Positions 35,332 through 46,700 of a stretch of DNA of 64,000 nucleotides are shown here, piece after piece; the stretch's first letter is position 1, and each line of letters begins with the position of its first letter. The DNA is from JANQIV01 sp050117315 (GTDB lineage Bacteria; Bacteroidota; Ignavibacteria; Ignavibacteriales; Melioribacteraceae). The notes under the pieces are model-generated. The model was not told where the DNA came from. It saw only the letters and a list, made by a program, of their open reading frames with translations, and did no database searches. The position numbers were made by a program, and so were the translations under genes. The stretch is taken from NCBI GenBank assembly GCA_050117315.1, contig JASFMY010000003.1, positions 1 through 64,000 of the forward strand, given 5' to 3'.

Positions 35332-36843
35332 ATGGCAGCTCCCGGATTGACATTAAGTATGATAGTAAAAAACGAAGAAAAGTATCTTGAAGGATGCCTG
35401 GCTTCGGTTAAAGATGTTGTTGATGAAATAGTAATAGTTGATACGGGATCAACCGACTCTACCCTGGAAATTGCCTCAAAGTATAACTCGAATATCTATA
35501 AATTTGACTGGATAAATGATTTTTCGGCAGCTAGAAATTTTGCTCTGAGTAAGTCAACGGGAGATTGGATTCTTTACTTAGATGCCGATGAAAGACTGGC
35601 TGAGAATTCTGTTGATGAATTAAAAAAAATAATTAGTTCGAAAGACAATGCGGGGTACAAATGTTCGGTCAATAGTATCAATAACATCAGCGGTATCTCG
35701 AATAAAATGAAATACATTAGGCTTTTTGCAAACAACAGCCAATTGTATTTTACCGGGAAAGCCCACGAACAAATTGAAAAATCATTATTAGAATTGAACT
35801 ACGAAATTAAAGACTCGGATATTAAAATAATTCATTTAGGCTATAACGTTGAACAATCCGAACTGAATAAAAAAGCCGAAAGAAATTTAAAATTATTAAT
35901 TGAGGATTTTAAAACAAACCCTTCCGCATATAATGCTTTCCAAATAGGACAGACTTTTGTAATGTTAAACAAAATTGAAGACTCGGTTGAGTATTTTAAC
36001 TATGCTATAAAAAATAATTCGCTTAACAATGTACACAAATCACATTGCTACAGGTATTTAGCTGCTTATGAGTTAAACAAAAATAATGATCTCGCAAAGG
36101 CCCTGGAGCTTGCTGAAATAGGACTAAGGTTAAATTCAAAACAGATCATACTTCATGTAATATTATCAAGCATACATTTAAGATTGCAAAACTACGACAA
36201 AGCGGAAGAGCACTGCCGGCTTTCATATAAATTTAATATTGAACAAAAAAATAAAGCGAACGATTTTGAAATATTATTAAACGATAACGATGTGTTGAAC
36301 CATGGTTTGGATATTGCAATAATGAGCAGCAACAAAAAACTCTTTAATGATTTTTATGATAAATTAAATAAAAAAGAATGTGAAGAAAAACGAAACAAAC
36401 TTTTGGAAATATTTAATACCCTCTTAAATAACAAAGTAATAGTTTATGAAAGAGCAGCTCACTATGCAGAATTTATAAATGATGAATTTGTACCCTATGC
36501 TTTACTGTTGCTAGACCCTAATTATGATTCAAAAACTAAAATCGTATTTTATGAGAACTTCATTGCAAGAAAAAATTATGATTACAGGTTATTAAATCTG
36601 CTTGCAATTTCTTACGGTGAGGTCGGCGACAAAAATAATTCAATAAAATATTTTGAAGAGTCGTTGCAAAAAATAAATAACAATCCAAACACGATATTAA
36701 ATTTGGTTTCTCTTTATGCCGGTACTGGCCAATACGTAAAATTAAACGGGTTAATTGATAACTCGGTTTCGTACTTTGAATCTCAGCCGCAAATAAAGAA
36801 CAAGCTTCTTTCGCTAAAAAAGAAAATCGAATCATTAGTTTAA
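35332..36843 (+). CDS. GT2 glycosyltransferase with C-terminal TPR repeats
   Basis: A 503-residue protein. Residues 1 to about 230 form a GT2 domain of the type that starts LSMIVKNEEKYLEGCLASV, continues DEIVIVDTGSTDSTLEIA, and has the D84-A-D86 metal-binding DxD motif in YLDADERL. Residues about 240-500 are TPR repeats. Proteins of this GT2 plus TPR type are often linked to protein or peptide glycosylation. The gene begins 3 bases after the preceding stop and the following gene starts 1 base after its own stop, so the set is surely co-transcribed. Confidence 0.9.
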   Translation: MAAPGLTLSMIVKNEEKYLEGCLASVKDVVDEIVIVDTGSTDSTLEIASKYNSNIYKFDWINDFSAARNFALSKSTGDWILYLDADERLAENSVDELKKIISSKDNAGYKCSVNSINNISGISNKMKYIRLFANNSQLYFTGKAHEQIEKSLLELNYEIKDSDIKIIHLGYNVEQSELNKKAERNLKLLIEDFKTNPSAYNAFQIGQTFVMLNKIEDSVEYFNYAIKNNSLNNVHKSHCYRYLAAYELNKNNDLAKALELAEIGLRLNSKQIILHVILSSIHLRLQNYDKAEEHCRLSYKFNIEQKNKANDFEILLNDNDVLNHGLDIAIMSSNKKLFNDFYDKLNKKECEEKRNKLLEIFNTLLNNKVIVYERAAHYAEFINDEFVPYALLLLDPNYDSKTKIVFYENFIARKNYDYRLLNLLAISYGEVGDKNNSIKYFEESLQKINNNPNTILNLVSLYAGTGQYVKLNGLIDNSVSYFESQPQIKNKLLSLKKKIESLV

Positions 36844-36844
36844 A

Positions 36845-39712
36845 ATGAATGTTCCGCGAATAAATGAAATTTCCGCATCCATAAACAAACTTTTAACCGG
36901 CTTTATTCAACAAGATAAACTTAATTTAATTCCTGCAAAACCCGGTTTCTCATTTGTTGAATTGATTGATATAGCGGAAAAATTAATAGGCAATCAATAC
37001 TTTGACCATGCGGAAAAACTATTATTGTTATTAAGCGAGATAGAGGTTGACCCGGCTATTCTATCCAGGCTGGCTTTTTGTCAAAAGAGATTAAAAAAGA
37101 TTGATGCTGCAAAGAAGAGTTACGAGAGTGCATTACAATTAAGCCGCGATTCATATTTAATAAATTATAATTACGGAATAATGCTGCAGGAAATTGGCGA
37201 TTATGAATCCGCAATTGAAAAGTATAGTGTCGCAATAAAACTAAACCCCGGATTAAAAGAAGCGTATTACAACCTCGGAAATATTTACCGGGAGTTGGAT
37301 AATTACCCCAAAGCAAAATCATGCTACCAAAAATGTATTGAAGTAGATAATAAATATGAAAATGCTTATTACAATCTTGGCGTAATTTATGAAAAGCTGG
37401 ATGATGACGAGTCGGCGGAAAAATCTTACAATAAAGCTATTGAATTAAATGAAAATAATATTGAAGCGCATTGGAATAAGTCTTTAGTACTTCTTAAAAA
37501 TAAAAATCTAATTGAAGGATTTAATGAGTTCGAATGGAGACTCCGGAAAAAAGAGTTTGAAAGAACATTCCCTTTCCCTAAATGGAACGGTGAAGATTTA
37601 AGAAATAAAAAAATATTTGTCTATTGTGAACAAGGCTTCGGTGATGCAATACATTTCAGCAGGTATCTTTATAACTTATTAAATATAGATTCGGATGTCA
37701 CTCTTGAATGCAGGAGAGAATTGGTAGACCTATTCAAAACTAATTTCCCCGGAATTGAAGTTGTTGAAAGAGGTACATTAAGTTATAAAGAGTTTGATTT
37801 TTATATCCCCTTGTTAAGCTTACCCCGTTTATTCAAATTAGTTTTTGAGATGATTAACGGCGATTCATATTTGAAAGCAAATGAGTTGAAAAAGAATGAG
37901 TGGAAGAAAAAATTAATCAATAACGGGAAGCTAAATATAGGAATAGCATGGGCGGGAAATAAAAATCATCAGAATGATGCAAAGAGGTCTATTGAACCTA
38001 CTTTGTTTGATCCTATAATTCAAAACGGAAATTACAATTTTTACAATCTTCAAATTGATACAAGTTACAGTAACGGTAAGCTGATTGACTTTACAAATAG
38101 TTTTAATAGTTTTGATGATACTGCAGCGTTCGTTTCAAATTTAGATTTGGTAATTAGTGTTGATACTGCTGTTGCTCATTTAGCGGGAGCGCTTGGTATT
38201 GAAACATGGATTTTGCTGCCTTATAATTCAGACTGGAGATGGTTCAAAGATATAGATAAATCACCTTGGTATGATTCTGTTGAATTAATTCGAAAAAATA
38301 AAAATGAAAACCGGGAAAGCGCAATAAAAATTTTACAAAGAAAATTAAGTTCAAAAAAGAGATTAGAGTTGGATGCTGATAAAAGATACGAAGAAATTAA
38401 TCTTCTGTTGAAAAATAACAATTACAAAAAAGCCTTAGAAAAAATTCAAAATCTTCTGGATAAAAATGAAACGTCTGAAATAGCTTTAAACTACCTGGGG
38501 ATTTTGTATCTCAAATTAAAAAAATATTCAAAGGCAGAAGAGTACTTTCAAAAAGTCATTTCAATAAACCCGGGTTTTTCAGAAGCATATTCTAATTTGG
38601 GAATTGCCTATTTTGAACAGAAAATGTATGAAGAAGCAGTTGAGCTTCAGAAAAAGTCAGTTGAATTAAATTCGAATAATGCTGATTCCTTTTATAACCT
38701 TGCTTATTCTTTGCAGGAATTAGGCGATATTCAAACTGCAATGAGTAATTATAATAAAGCAATCCGGATCAAACCGGGTTATGCAAATGCCTGGTTTAAT
38801 TTATCACTTCTTCAATTGATGACCGGAAACTATAAAGACGGGTGGCGTAATTATAACAAGTGGATTGGCAAGACCGGAAACATTATTAAAAGAGAATTTG
38901 ATACCCCTAGGTGGCTTGGTGAGGATTTAACCGGGAAAACTTTACTGGTTTATTCCGACCAGGCTTACGGCGATGCAATTCAGTTTGCGAGATATTTGCC
39001 GTTGTTAAAAAAATATAACTATGAAATAATTTTTGAATGTCCTGAAAGTTTAGTTTATGTGTTAAAAAAAATACCCGGTGTTAATAATGTTGTTTCAAGT
39101 AAGGTAAAACAAATACAGCATGATTATAATGTAGCATTAATGAAACTGCCTGAAATATCAACATGGGAGAAATCAATCCCTGAAATTAATTATGATATTT
39201 CAATCAGTGAAAGTGTTTATAATTTATGGCATGATAAAATTGTGAACAGAAATAAATTTAAAGTGGCGTTTGTTTGGTCCGGGAATTCATTCCCTGAAAT
39301 TAATAGAAAAAGGCACATGTCTATTGACGATATTGCACCTCTTTTTAAAATAAAGGATGTTGACTTTTACAGTTTGCAATTAGGGGATGATAAGAAAGAA
39401 TTAAACCGGTATATTGACAGTGAGAATGTTCATGATATAACGGAAGATATAAAATCATTTGAAGATACCGCAGCAATTATTAGCCAGGTAGATCTGGTAA
39501 TTACAATAGATACCTCGGTTGCTCATTTGGCGGGAACAATGGAAAAAAATGTTTGGACTATGTTGGCCTTAGTTCCTGATTGGCGATGGGAGATAAATGG
39601 CGCGGGTAGCAAATGGTACCCTTCTATGAAATTGTTCAGGCAAAAGGAACGAGGTAATTGGAAAGACGTTATAAATGAAGTATATAATGAGTTAAAGAAA
39701 CAACTTACATAA
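36845..39712 (+). CDS. Double TPR plus GT-B protein, FlmG-like flagellin glycosyltransferase
   Basis: A 955-residue protein with two copies of a TPR-then-glycosyltransferase unit. TPR repeats fill about residues 60-230 and 510-690. Each catalytic half starts with (S)xQ-(A/F)-Y/F-G-D-A-I-x-F-x-R-Y-L (E262 in copy 1; D705 in copy 2, where the sequence is SDQAYGDA) and ends with D-T-(A/S)-V-A-H-L-A-G and a D-W-R-W block. The fold is GT-B, near families 9 and 41. Caulobacter FlmG, a flagellin glycosyltransferase, has TPR plus a GT domain, and the flagellin genes lie 9 kb downstream. Function as a soluble flagellin glycosyltransferase is therefore a strong inference. Confidence 0.85.
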   Translation: MNVPRINEISASINKLLTGFIQQDKLNLIPAKPGFSFVELIDIAEKLIGNQYFDHAEKLLLLLSEIEVDPAILSRLAFCQKRLKKIDAAKKSYESALQLSRDSYLINYNYGIMLQEIGDYESAIEKYSVAIKLNPGLKEAYYNLGNIYRELDNYPKAKSCYQKCIEVDNKYENAYYNLGVIYEKLDDDESAEKSYNKAIELNENNIEAHWNKSLVLLKNKNLIEGFNEFEWRLRKKEFERTFPFPKWNGEDLRNKKIFVYCEQGFGDAIHFSRYLYNLLNIDSDVTLECRRELVDLFKTNFPGIEVVERGTLSYKEFDFYIPLLSLPRLFKLVFEMINGDSYLKANELKKNEWKKKLINNGKLNIGIAWAGNKNHQNDAKRSIEPTLFDPIIQNGNYNFYNLQIDTSYSNGKLIDFTNSFNSFDDTAAFVSNLDLVISVDTAVAHLAGALGIETWILLPYNSDWRWFKDIDKSPWYDSVELIRKNKNENRESAIKILQRKLSSKKRLELDADKRYEEINLLLKNNNYKKALEKIQNLLDKNETSEIALNYLGILYLKLKKYSKAEEYFQKVISINPGFSEAYSNLGIAYFEQKMYEEAVELQKKSVELNSNNADSFYNLAYSLQELGDIQTAMSNYNKAIRIKPGYANAWFNLSLLQLMTGNYKDGWRNYNKWIGKTGNIIKREFDTPRWLGEDLTGKTLLVYSDQAYGDAIQFARYLPLLKKYNYEIIFECPESLVYVLKKIPGVNNVVSSKVKQIQHDYNVALMKLPEISTWEKSIPEINYDISISESVYNLWHDKIVNRNKFKVAFVWSGNSFPEINRKRHMSIDDIAPLFKIKDVDFYSLQLGDDKKELNRYIDSENVHDITEDIKSFEDTAAIISQVDLVITIDTSVAHLAGTMEKNVWTMLALVPDWRWEINGAGSKWYPSMKLFRQKERGNWKDVINEVYNELKKQLT

Positions 39713-39726
39713 ACTACTAATTGGCT

Positions 39727-41475
39727 ATGGCAAAAGATAATTTTAAAATTAACGAAAACTTTGAAGAAACCGTTTCTAAAGGATTTAAGAGACTGAGAAA
39801 TTTCTTGAAAAAAATAGAAAGTGAAACATACCCGGAACCCCCTTCTTTTCAGCATGATGAAATAACAAAACAAACATTCAATTGGATTATTAGTCAATAC
39901 AGGTTAAGTAAAGACAGCAGAATTCTGGACGTTGGTTGCGGGCAGGGTGTTTTTTTAAAGTTGGCAGAATCACATGGGTATAATCCTATCGGCATAACAT
40001 TAAATGATGAAGATAAAAAAGTATGCAATGAGCTGGGGTATGAAGTATACAAAATGGATCAGTCTTTTCTGGATTTCCCGGACAACCATTTCGATATGAT
40101 CTGGGCGAGACACGTTCTAGAACATAGTATTTTCCCGATGTTCACATTAAGCGAATTTAATAGAGTTCTCAGAAACGATGGTTTACTTTATTTAGAAGTT
40201 CCAATGTGTAATTCACCTGCAGAACATGAAGGTAATCCTAACCATTATAGTGTACTCACGAAAAAAATGTGGATATCTTTAATAAATAGAATCGGCTATA
40301 GCATAAATAATACTTTTGATATAAAATTTGAAATTCAGGCGGGTGAAGAAGAATACTGGTCGTTCGTTTGCCAAAAAAAGGACGTTGAACAAAAAGAGAA
40401 AAAAGAAAATAAATTATTCTTAGCACTTTCTGCAGGGGAGAATTTTGGGTGGGGAGTCTGCAGCAAGTATTTGAATAAAGAGGTTCCAAAAATTTATAAC
40501 GATACCACAGTCTGGGATTTTAAAAAATTAGGAAACGTTGAAAAAGAGGTTGACGGAACCGTTTTCCATGCATTAACCGGTATTGAGTTTCAAAGCCTTT
40601 CCAAGATTTGGGGTAAAAGAAATGTTGGATATACTTTTTTTGAAAATGAATTAATTGATTCTTCTCATGCAAATTCAGAAAAATACGATATGATTCTCGG
40701 CGGCTGTACATGGTGTCGCGATAAATTAAAAGAGAAAGGAATTACCAATACCGATGTGTTAATCCAGGGAATAGACCCGGAAATATTTTATCCCATTGAA
40801 GAAGAAAAAGATGAAGATTTGTTTGTAATTTTTTCCGGCGGTAAATTTGAACTGAGGAAAAGCCAAGACTTAATTCTTAATGCTATTAAAATACTTCAGC
40901 AAAAGTATAATGATATAGTACTCATCAATGCCTGGTATAATATGTGGCCCCAAACTATGGAATTAGTTGCAAGATCAAATCATATTAGGTTCGAGTTGGA
41001 AGGCGATAAATGGATTGACAGAATGAATCATCTTTATGAAATAAACGGGATTGACAAAAATAAAATTTTAACTTATGAGTTAATACCTAATACCGAACTA
41101 AGGGAGTTTTATAAGCAGACCGATATCGGTATTTTCCCAAATAGGTGCGAAGGCGGAACGAACCTGGTTTTGATGGAATACATGGCGTGCGGAAAACCTG
41201 TTATTGCATCTTACACAAGCGGTCACAAAGATATTGTTAACGAACAGAATTCATTACTCCTGAAAGACATGCAGCCTTATAAAATTTATTCAAACAATAG
41301 ACTCTGGGCCGATTGGGAAGAACCTAGTATTGACGAAATAATTTCACAAGTAGAATATGCTTACCATAACCGTAATGAAATAAAAAAAATCGGCAGACAA
41401 GCGGGGAAAGATCTGCAGAAATTTACATGGACGAATACTGCAGAAAAATTAGTGTCGATTATTAATTCTCTTTAA
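39727..41475 (+). CDS. Methyltransferase fused to GT4 glycosyltransferase
   Basis: A 582-residue protein from ATG 39727; a TTG two codons earlier is in frame but neither has a clear ribosome binding site. The N-terminal class I methyltransferase has ILDVGCGQG at about residue 66, and EVPMCNSPAEHEGNPNHYS in the region typical of ubiE-like methyltransferases. The C-terminal half is a GT4 retaining glycosyltransferase with IFPNRCEGGTNLVLMEYMACGKPVIA (E475). A fusion of sugar transfer and O-methylation suits capping of a methylated sugar. The gene follows the TPR-GT gene closely and converges with the reverse-strand gene, the two stops being 3 bases apart. Confidence 0.88.
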   Translation: MAKDNFKINENFEETVSKGFKRLRNFLKKIESETYPEPPSFQHDEITKQTFNWIISQYRLSKDSRILDVGCGQGVFLKLAESHGYNPIGITLNDEDKKVCNELGYEVYKMDQSFLDFPDNHFDMIWARHVLEHSIFPMFTLSEFNRVLRNDGLLYLEVPMCNSPAEHEGNPNHYSVLTKKMWISLINRIGYSINNTFDIKFEIQAGEEEYWSFVCQKKDVEQKEKKENKLFLALSAGENFGWGVCSKYLNKEVPKIYNDTTVWDFKKLGNVEKEVDGTVFHALTGIEFQSLSKIWGKRNVGYTFFENELIDSSHANSEKYDMILGGCTWCRDKLKEKGITNTDVLIQGIDPEIFYPIEEEKDEDLFVIFSGGKFELRKSQDLILNAIKILQQKYNDIVLINAWYNMWPQTMELVARSNHIRFELEGDKWIDRMNHLYEINGIDKNKILTYELIPNTELREFYKQTDIGIFPNRCEGGTNLVLMEYMACGKPVIASYTSGHKDIVNEQNSLLLKDMQPYKIYSNNRLWADWEEPSIDEIISQVEYAYHNRNEIKKIGRQAGKDLQKFTWTNTAEKLVSIINSL

Positions 41476-41478
41476 AGA

Positions 41479-43512
41479 TTATTGCTTTTCGTTAATAACA
41501 TTTTCTAAATTTTCTTTTGCAACAGCAAAATTTGGATCAATCTCCAGAGCTTTTTCAAAATTTGAAACTGCTTTCTCTTTATTTCCCTTATGATATTCTA
41601 TGATCCCAAGATTACAGAATGATTCCTTATTCTTTGGAAAAACTTTAAGTAGCTCATTAAAAATTTCTTCTGCTTTAGCTAAATTTTGATTTATGAGATA
41701 TTCGTTTCCCCTTTCGATGATTAGTTTTGCCCAATAACTCTCGAGTAATGATTCATCAAATCCGTTTTTATTAACAAGGTTTCTCCATTTAGCCAGAAAT
41801 AATTTTTTATTCCTTTCTAATATTTCCTGCGCAGTTTCTTCTTTGTTTAAATACTTTATTGTTCTAAGTGCCCTAATACTACCGCTCCACTCGTGGTCGT
41901 ATTCTGTGGAGGGAATAAGATAGCTGAATAAGTTTGCTTTTTTGATTTGCAGTCCTGTATCCCATTCTTCAAAGTAGCATGGAGTGTACCTGTTATCAAA
42001 ATTAATTTCGCAATCATGGAAGTATTTAGTCTTAGCAGCAAAGAAAAATCCTGAAACGGCATCTACCGGCATTGGTTTGTCAAATGTCCCTTTGTCAAAA
42101 TAATGGAGGTCGCGGGCATTATAAGCATTAAAAAATGAACCCTGTGGTCCTGTAATTGCTGCTTTGCTGAAATTTATTATTCCTTTTTCAAGTTTTTCCA
42201 CGGCTTCTTTTTGAACGTGAAGATCGGCATTCATTACAAAAGTAATGGGGGTTTGAGACATATTCATTCCAATATTCCAAGCTCTTGAAACACCGACATT
42301 TTTTTTCATTATCGAGTAATAATCTATTCTATTATTGTCTTTAATTTCATTTGCCACATCTTCGTTATTAAAAACTAAAATTACGTTTCCGTCGATTTTA
42401 TTTAAGTCGCTCAATAAAGTTTTTATATTGTATTTACTTGCCGGAGAATAATCAAGCACGGGAATTACAAAACTTCTTTTTAAGTAATTTATATCTTTTG
42501 GAGTTACGGTTGTGTTTTGTACGGATTTTTCACGCCACTCGGCTGCAGAAGGTGTATTTGTTTTTCCAGATTTAACTACTTTCATCATCTCGGAAACCCG
42601 GTGGTAGTAAGTATGAGCATTGTGGACCAGTTGTTGTCCCCTCTGGGCAATTGCTTCCCGCAGCTCATCGTTTCCCAAATAAAACTCCACTGCGCTTCCG
42701 ATTAAACTATCCCGGTATACTGCCAAATCTTCTCCGTCAACAAATAGTTCATCCTGCCCGCTGTTAAGTGCATTATCTGTTAATAAAAACGAACCTGAGG
42801 ATAATGTTTCAAAGACCCTCATATTCAAGTCTCTTTTTACGGCATTATTAAAAACAATTTTCGATTCTGAAAAAACTTTTGCCATATCGAGCCAGAAACA
42901 TCTTTCATAGTAGAGATCAAATTTTGATTTAAGCTCATTAAGCAGTCTGACTCTTCTTGTGTTGCCTCCAATACTACCCACAAAACTAATATCATGCTTT
43001 TTGTAGTTTGACTGTTTCGAGTGAATTTCAACATCACAACCCAGGGGAAGCCAATAAACGTTTTTTATTCCTGCCTTTTTAAATTCTGGCAAATATTCTT
43101 TTTGGGCTATAAAGACAAAATCAAAGTTTTTGCCCCAATCTAAATGTAGTTTTAAATTATTACTTAGATGTGAATCAATAAAATAACACACTGTGGGAAT
43201 GTTTAGCTTATCTATATTTTGGGGGTAGTTGCCGTTTACAGATTCGATCCAAATAAAATAATCAGGCTTATAGTCCGGATGCAGGGATTTAATTAATGAA
43301 GCAATATCAATGTTGCCGTCAAGCGGAATTTCTTGAGGTTTAACTTCGAGCTTCATGTTTTCAAGTTCCCATTTTTTCATGATCCCCGGAGTAATCATTG
43401 GACCACAGGTAGTAACATCGTAATCTTTTCTTAAAGCTCTTTCAAAATATACTGCAGTAGTAACAGGATATGATACATATGAAAGCCAGATCTTTTCTTT
43501 AGATTTCTGCAT
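41479..43512 (-). CDS. CgeB-like glycosyltransferase fused to GT2 domain and TPR
   Basis: A 677-residue protein and the only minus-strand gene in the island. Residues about 1-315 resemble CgeB-type GT-B proteins (YFIDSHLSNNLKLHLDWGKNFD, then SFVGSIGG, NMRVFETLSSGSFLLTD). Residues about 345-585 are a GT2 domain (FVIPVLDYSP..., VGVSRAWNIGMN, FVMNADLHV, YFEEWDTGLQIK). The last 75 residues are two TPR repeats. A gene read against the flow of the operon suggests insertion of an independently regulated cassette. The start is chosen at the only long-frame ATG; the divergent intergenic region is 263 bases. Confidence 0.85.
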   Translation of the reverse strand: MQKSKEKIWLSYVSYPVTTAVYFERALRKDYDVTTCGPMITPGIMKKWELENMKLEVKPQEIPLDGNIDIASLIKSLHPDYKPDYFIWIESVNGNYPQNIDKLNIPTVCYFIDSHLSNNLKLHLDWGKNFDFVFIAQKEYLPEFKKAGIKNVYWLPLGCDVEIHSKQSNYKKHDISFVGSIGGNTRRVRLLNELKSKFDLYYERCFWLDMAKVFSESKIVFNNAVKRDLNMRVFETLSSGSFLLTDNALNSGQDELFVDGEDLAVYRDSLIGSAVEFYLGNDELREAIAQRGQQLVHNAHTYYHRVSEMMKVVKSGKTNTPSAAEWREKSVQNTTVTPKDINYLKRSFVIPVLDYSPASKYNIKTLLSDLNKIDGNVILVFNNEDVANEIKDNNRIDYYSIMKKNVGVSRAWNIGMNMSQTPITFVMNADLHVQKEAVEKLEKGIINFSKAAITGPQGSFFNAYNARDLHYFDKGTFDKPMPVDAVSGFFFAAKTKYFHDCEINFDNRYTPCYFEEWDTGLQIKKANLFSYLIPSTEYDHEWSGSIRALRTIKYLNKEETAQEILERNKKLFLAKWRNLVNKNGFDESLLESYWAKLIIERGNEYLINQNLAKAEEIFNELLKVFPKNKESFCNLGIIEYHKGNKEKAVSNFEKALEIDPNFAVAKENLENVINEKQ

Positions 43513-43715
43513 TTAATCTCCCGGATATAATTAACGACTCTATAACACAACTATAATACCAACAAAAAAACAGCTTATTTAAACAAAAAAAACAATAGTT
43601 TTATAATAACTGCACAATATTAGACACTTGGCTTTTATGGATGAACTATGAGCACAAAGTATCAATAAAACAAAGCGAAAACGCAATTTCTATAACAAAT
43701 TGTAAAAAAAAGTTT

Positions 43716-43730
43716 TGGCAAAGAAATTGA
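43716..43730 (+). promoter_or_regulatory. Sigma-54-like promoter before the triple TPR-GT gene
   Basis: TGGCAAAGAAATTGA has a full TGGCA -24 box and GG-N10-GA spacing; the -12 box reads TTGA rather than TTGC. It lies 45 bases before the TTG start, in the divergent intergenic region. A similar TTGA-type site precedes flgB. Confidence 0.42.
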
Positions 43731-43775
43731 GTCGAAGTGTGAAAAGTATGGATACGTTTAAAGCGGAAAGGGATT

Positions 43776-46700
43776 TTGAACGTTCGGTTAAAAAAAATAT
43801 TTGCTAAACATCAAGAAGGGAATCTAAAAGAAGCTAAAAAAGATTATTTGGAATTGCTGGAAAGCGAACCTGCAAATTCAAAATTAAATTTCTTAATAGG
43901 TTCTTTATATTTTCAAGAAGGCAACCCTGAGGAAGCAATCAGCTATCTTCAGAAAGCATTGGCTATTAATCCTTCCGATCACCAGTCGTTGAATAATCTT
44001 GGTTTAGTTTACCAAGCATTGGGTAATTACGATTATGCTGTTAATTCCTTCCATCGCGCAATTAACCTAAAGAATGATTACATACACGCTTATAATAATC
44101 TGAGCGTTTGTTATCATACCTTCGATCACAATGAAAAGGCAATCAATGTTTTAGAAGATGCTATCAAGATAGAACCCGAAAATCCGGAAACAAACTTTAA
44201 TATCGGCATACTTAATTTCAAAGAAGGCAGCTTTAAAGACGCGGAAAAATATTTAAGCCGGGCTGTTGAGTTAGCTCCTAATAATCCTGTGTTTGTTTAT
44301 AACTTAGCTATTCTTCAAATAGAATTAAACCAGTTTAGAAACGCCCAATCCAACTTGGTTAAAGCTCTTAAGCTAAGTCCAAATAACTCTGAGATTATGT
44401 TTAATCTCGGCTATTTGAGCGAAAAGGAAAATAATTTAGATAAAGCAATAAATTTCTACAAAGCAGCAATAGAGGTAAATAAAAATTTTGCTGAAGCTCA
44501 CTTTAATTTGGGAAATATTTATAAACAGAAAGAAAACTGGGAAGAAGCCAGGCTCAATTTTAATAAAACTACATTGTTGAAAAAAGACCACTATAAAGCA
44601 CTTAATAACCTGGGATATGTTTATCACAAAGAAGGCAATTATAAAAAAGCTATAGAATATTATAAAAAGTCGATTGAAAAGAATAGCGAATATTTAGAAG
44701 CATACATCAACTACGGTTCGTCCCTGCTGGAATTAGGTGATATAGGATCCTCAATAAAGCAATATGACTATGTAATTGAAAATGAACCGGGTAACAGAGA
44801 TGCACACTTTAATAAAGCAGTAGCTCTTTTGTTAAAAGGAGATTTTGAAAAAGGTTTTGCTGAATATGAATATAGATCGAAAGATAAGATTATAAACAAG
44901 AATAAGATTTGGAACGGAGAAAATTTAACAAACAAAACTCTTCTGATCCATGATGAACAAGGCGCCGGCGACACAGTTCAAATTATCCGGTTCTTACATT
45001 TAATTAAAAACGCTGATACTAAAATTATTTTAAGGTGCCGAGAAGAATTAATCCCATTGTTTAAGGAGTTGTCGTTAATTGATCATTTAATAAGTTTTAA
45101 TGAAGAACTTTATCACAAGTATGATTTTGAGATTCAGCTTTTAAGTTTACCTTATTTATTAAAAACGACAGTTGACACAATTCCGGTATTCCAAAAATAT
45201 TTAGTAGTTAATGATTCCAAAGTTGATGAATGGAAAAATAAATTAATCGGTTCTGCCAAACCAAAGATAGGTTTTGCCTGGAAAGGGAATCCCAAGCATA
45301 AATATGACTTTAAAAGAAGTGTTGATGTTGAACTGTTCGAGGGATTATTTAACTTAGAGAAGTTTGATTTTTATTCTCTCCAAATAGACACTAATGATAA
45401 AGAAAGAAAATACCTGTCTAAGTTTAAAAACATTCATACTCTCGAAAACGAATTAAACACTTTTGAAGATACTGCGGCAGTTATTCAGAATCTTGATCTT
45501 ATAATTACCATTGATACTTCGATTGTTCACATTGCCGGAGCATTAGGCAAAAAGACCTGGGTTTTATTACCCCATATCCCGGATTGGAGATGGCTGCAAA
45601 ATAGGGACGATTCACCCTGGTACCCGACTCTTAAATTATTCAGGCAGAAAAACATTGGTGAATGGAAAGATTTGTTTAAAGAAGTTGAATATAAGCTGAC
45701 TTCTGAGTTTGATTCTGAAAATGATACAACTTTATTAAAAATAAAAGCATTTGAAGCCCACACAAAAGATGACCTAATAAGTGCAGAACACTTTTATAAA
45801 GAGTTGTTGGAAGAAAATCCTGAAGATGACGAAATAAATTTTTGGCTTGGCAAACTGTATATTCAACAAAACAGATTGGACAAAGCTGTTCCGCATCTTG
45901 AAATATCATTTTCGGCGGATAGTACCAACAAAGAATATTCAAAAGCATTAAAAGAAGTTTATACCCAGCTTGCCAATGACTTAATTAGAAAAGAAAAATT
46001 TGAAGAAGCCAATGCAGTATTTGAAAAGCTGATTCAATTAAAAGTTAACGAACCGGATGTATATAATAATTACGGTTATGTACTACAAGTTCTGCAAAAA
46101 TATGATGAAGCTAAATTCTACATTAGAAAGGCTGTTGAGTTAAAGAGTGACCCGAAATATTTAGCTGCACTTGCAAACAATTATTACTTCCAGGGGAATC
46201 ACCTTAAAGCTATTTCACTTTATGATGAAGCTCTGGAAAACGACCCTGAAAATTTTAACATACGTTTTCACAAAGGTATGGTTCACTTATTACTGGAAGA
46301 TTATGAAACCGGCTGGAACTATTATTCCTACAGATCATACGAAAATAAATTTTTAAATGAGCTTGATAATAAAAAATTGTGGGACGGAAAGTCATACCAA
46401 AATAAAACGTTGGCCGTATTTGCCGAACAAGGTTTTGGCGATACAATTTTATTTTCAAGATTTGTATTGCTGGTAAAGAATAAGTTTGATAAAGTCCTAT
46501 TTTTTGTTCAGCCTGAGCTGTATAATCTTTTTAAAGATTTTAGTAAAGAAATAGAAATTTTTCCTTTTGATAAAAAATCAGTCCAGGCTAATACATATGA
46601 TTTTTACATACCGTTATTAGAAATTCCAAGATTGTTAAAAGTAAAGACGCAAACTATCCCTGCAAACACACCTTACTTACAGGCTTCAACCGGGCTGGTT

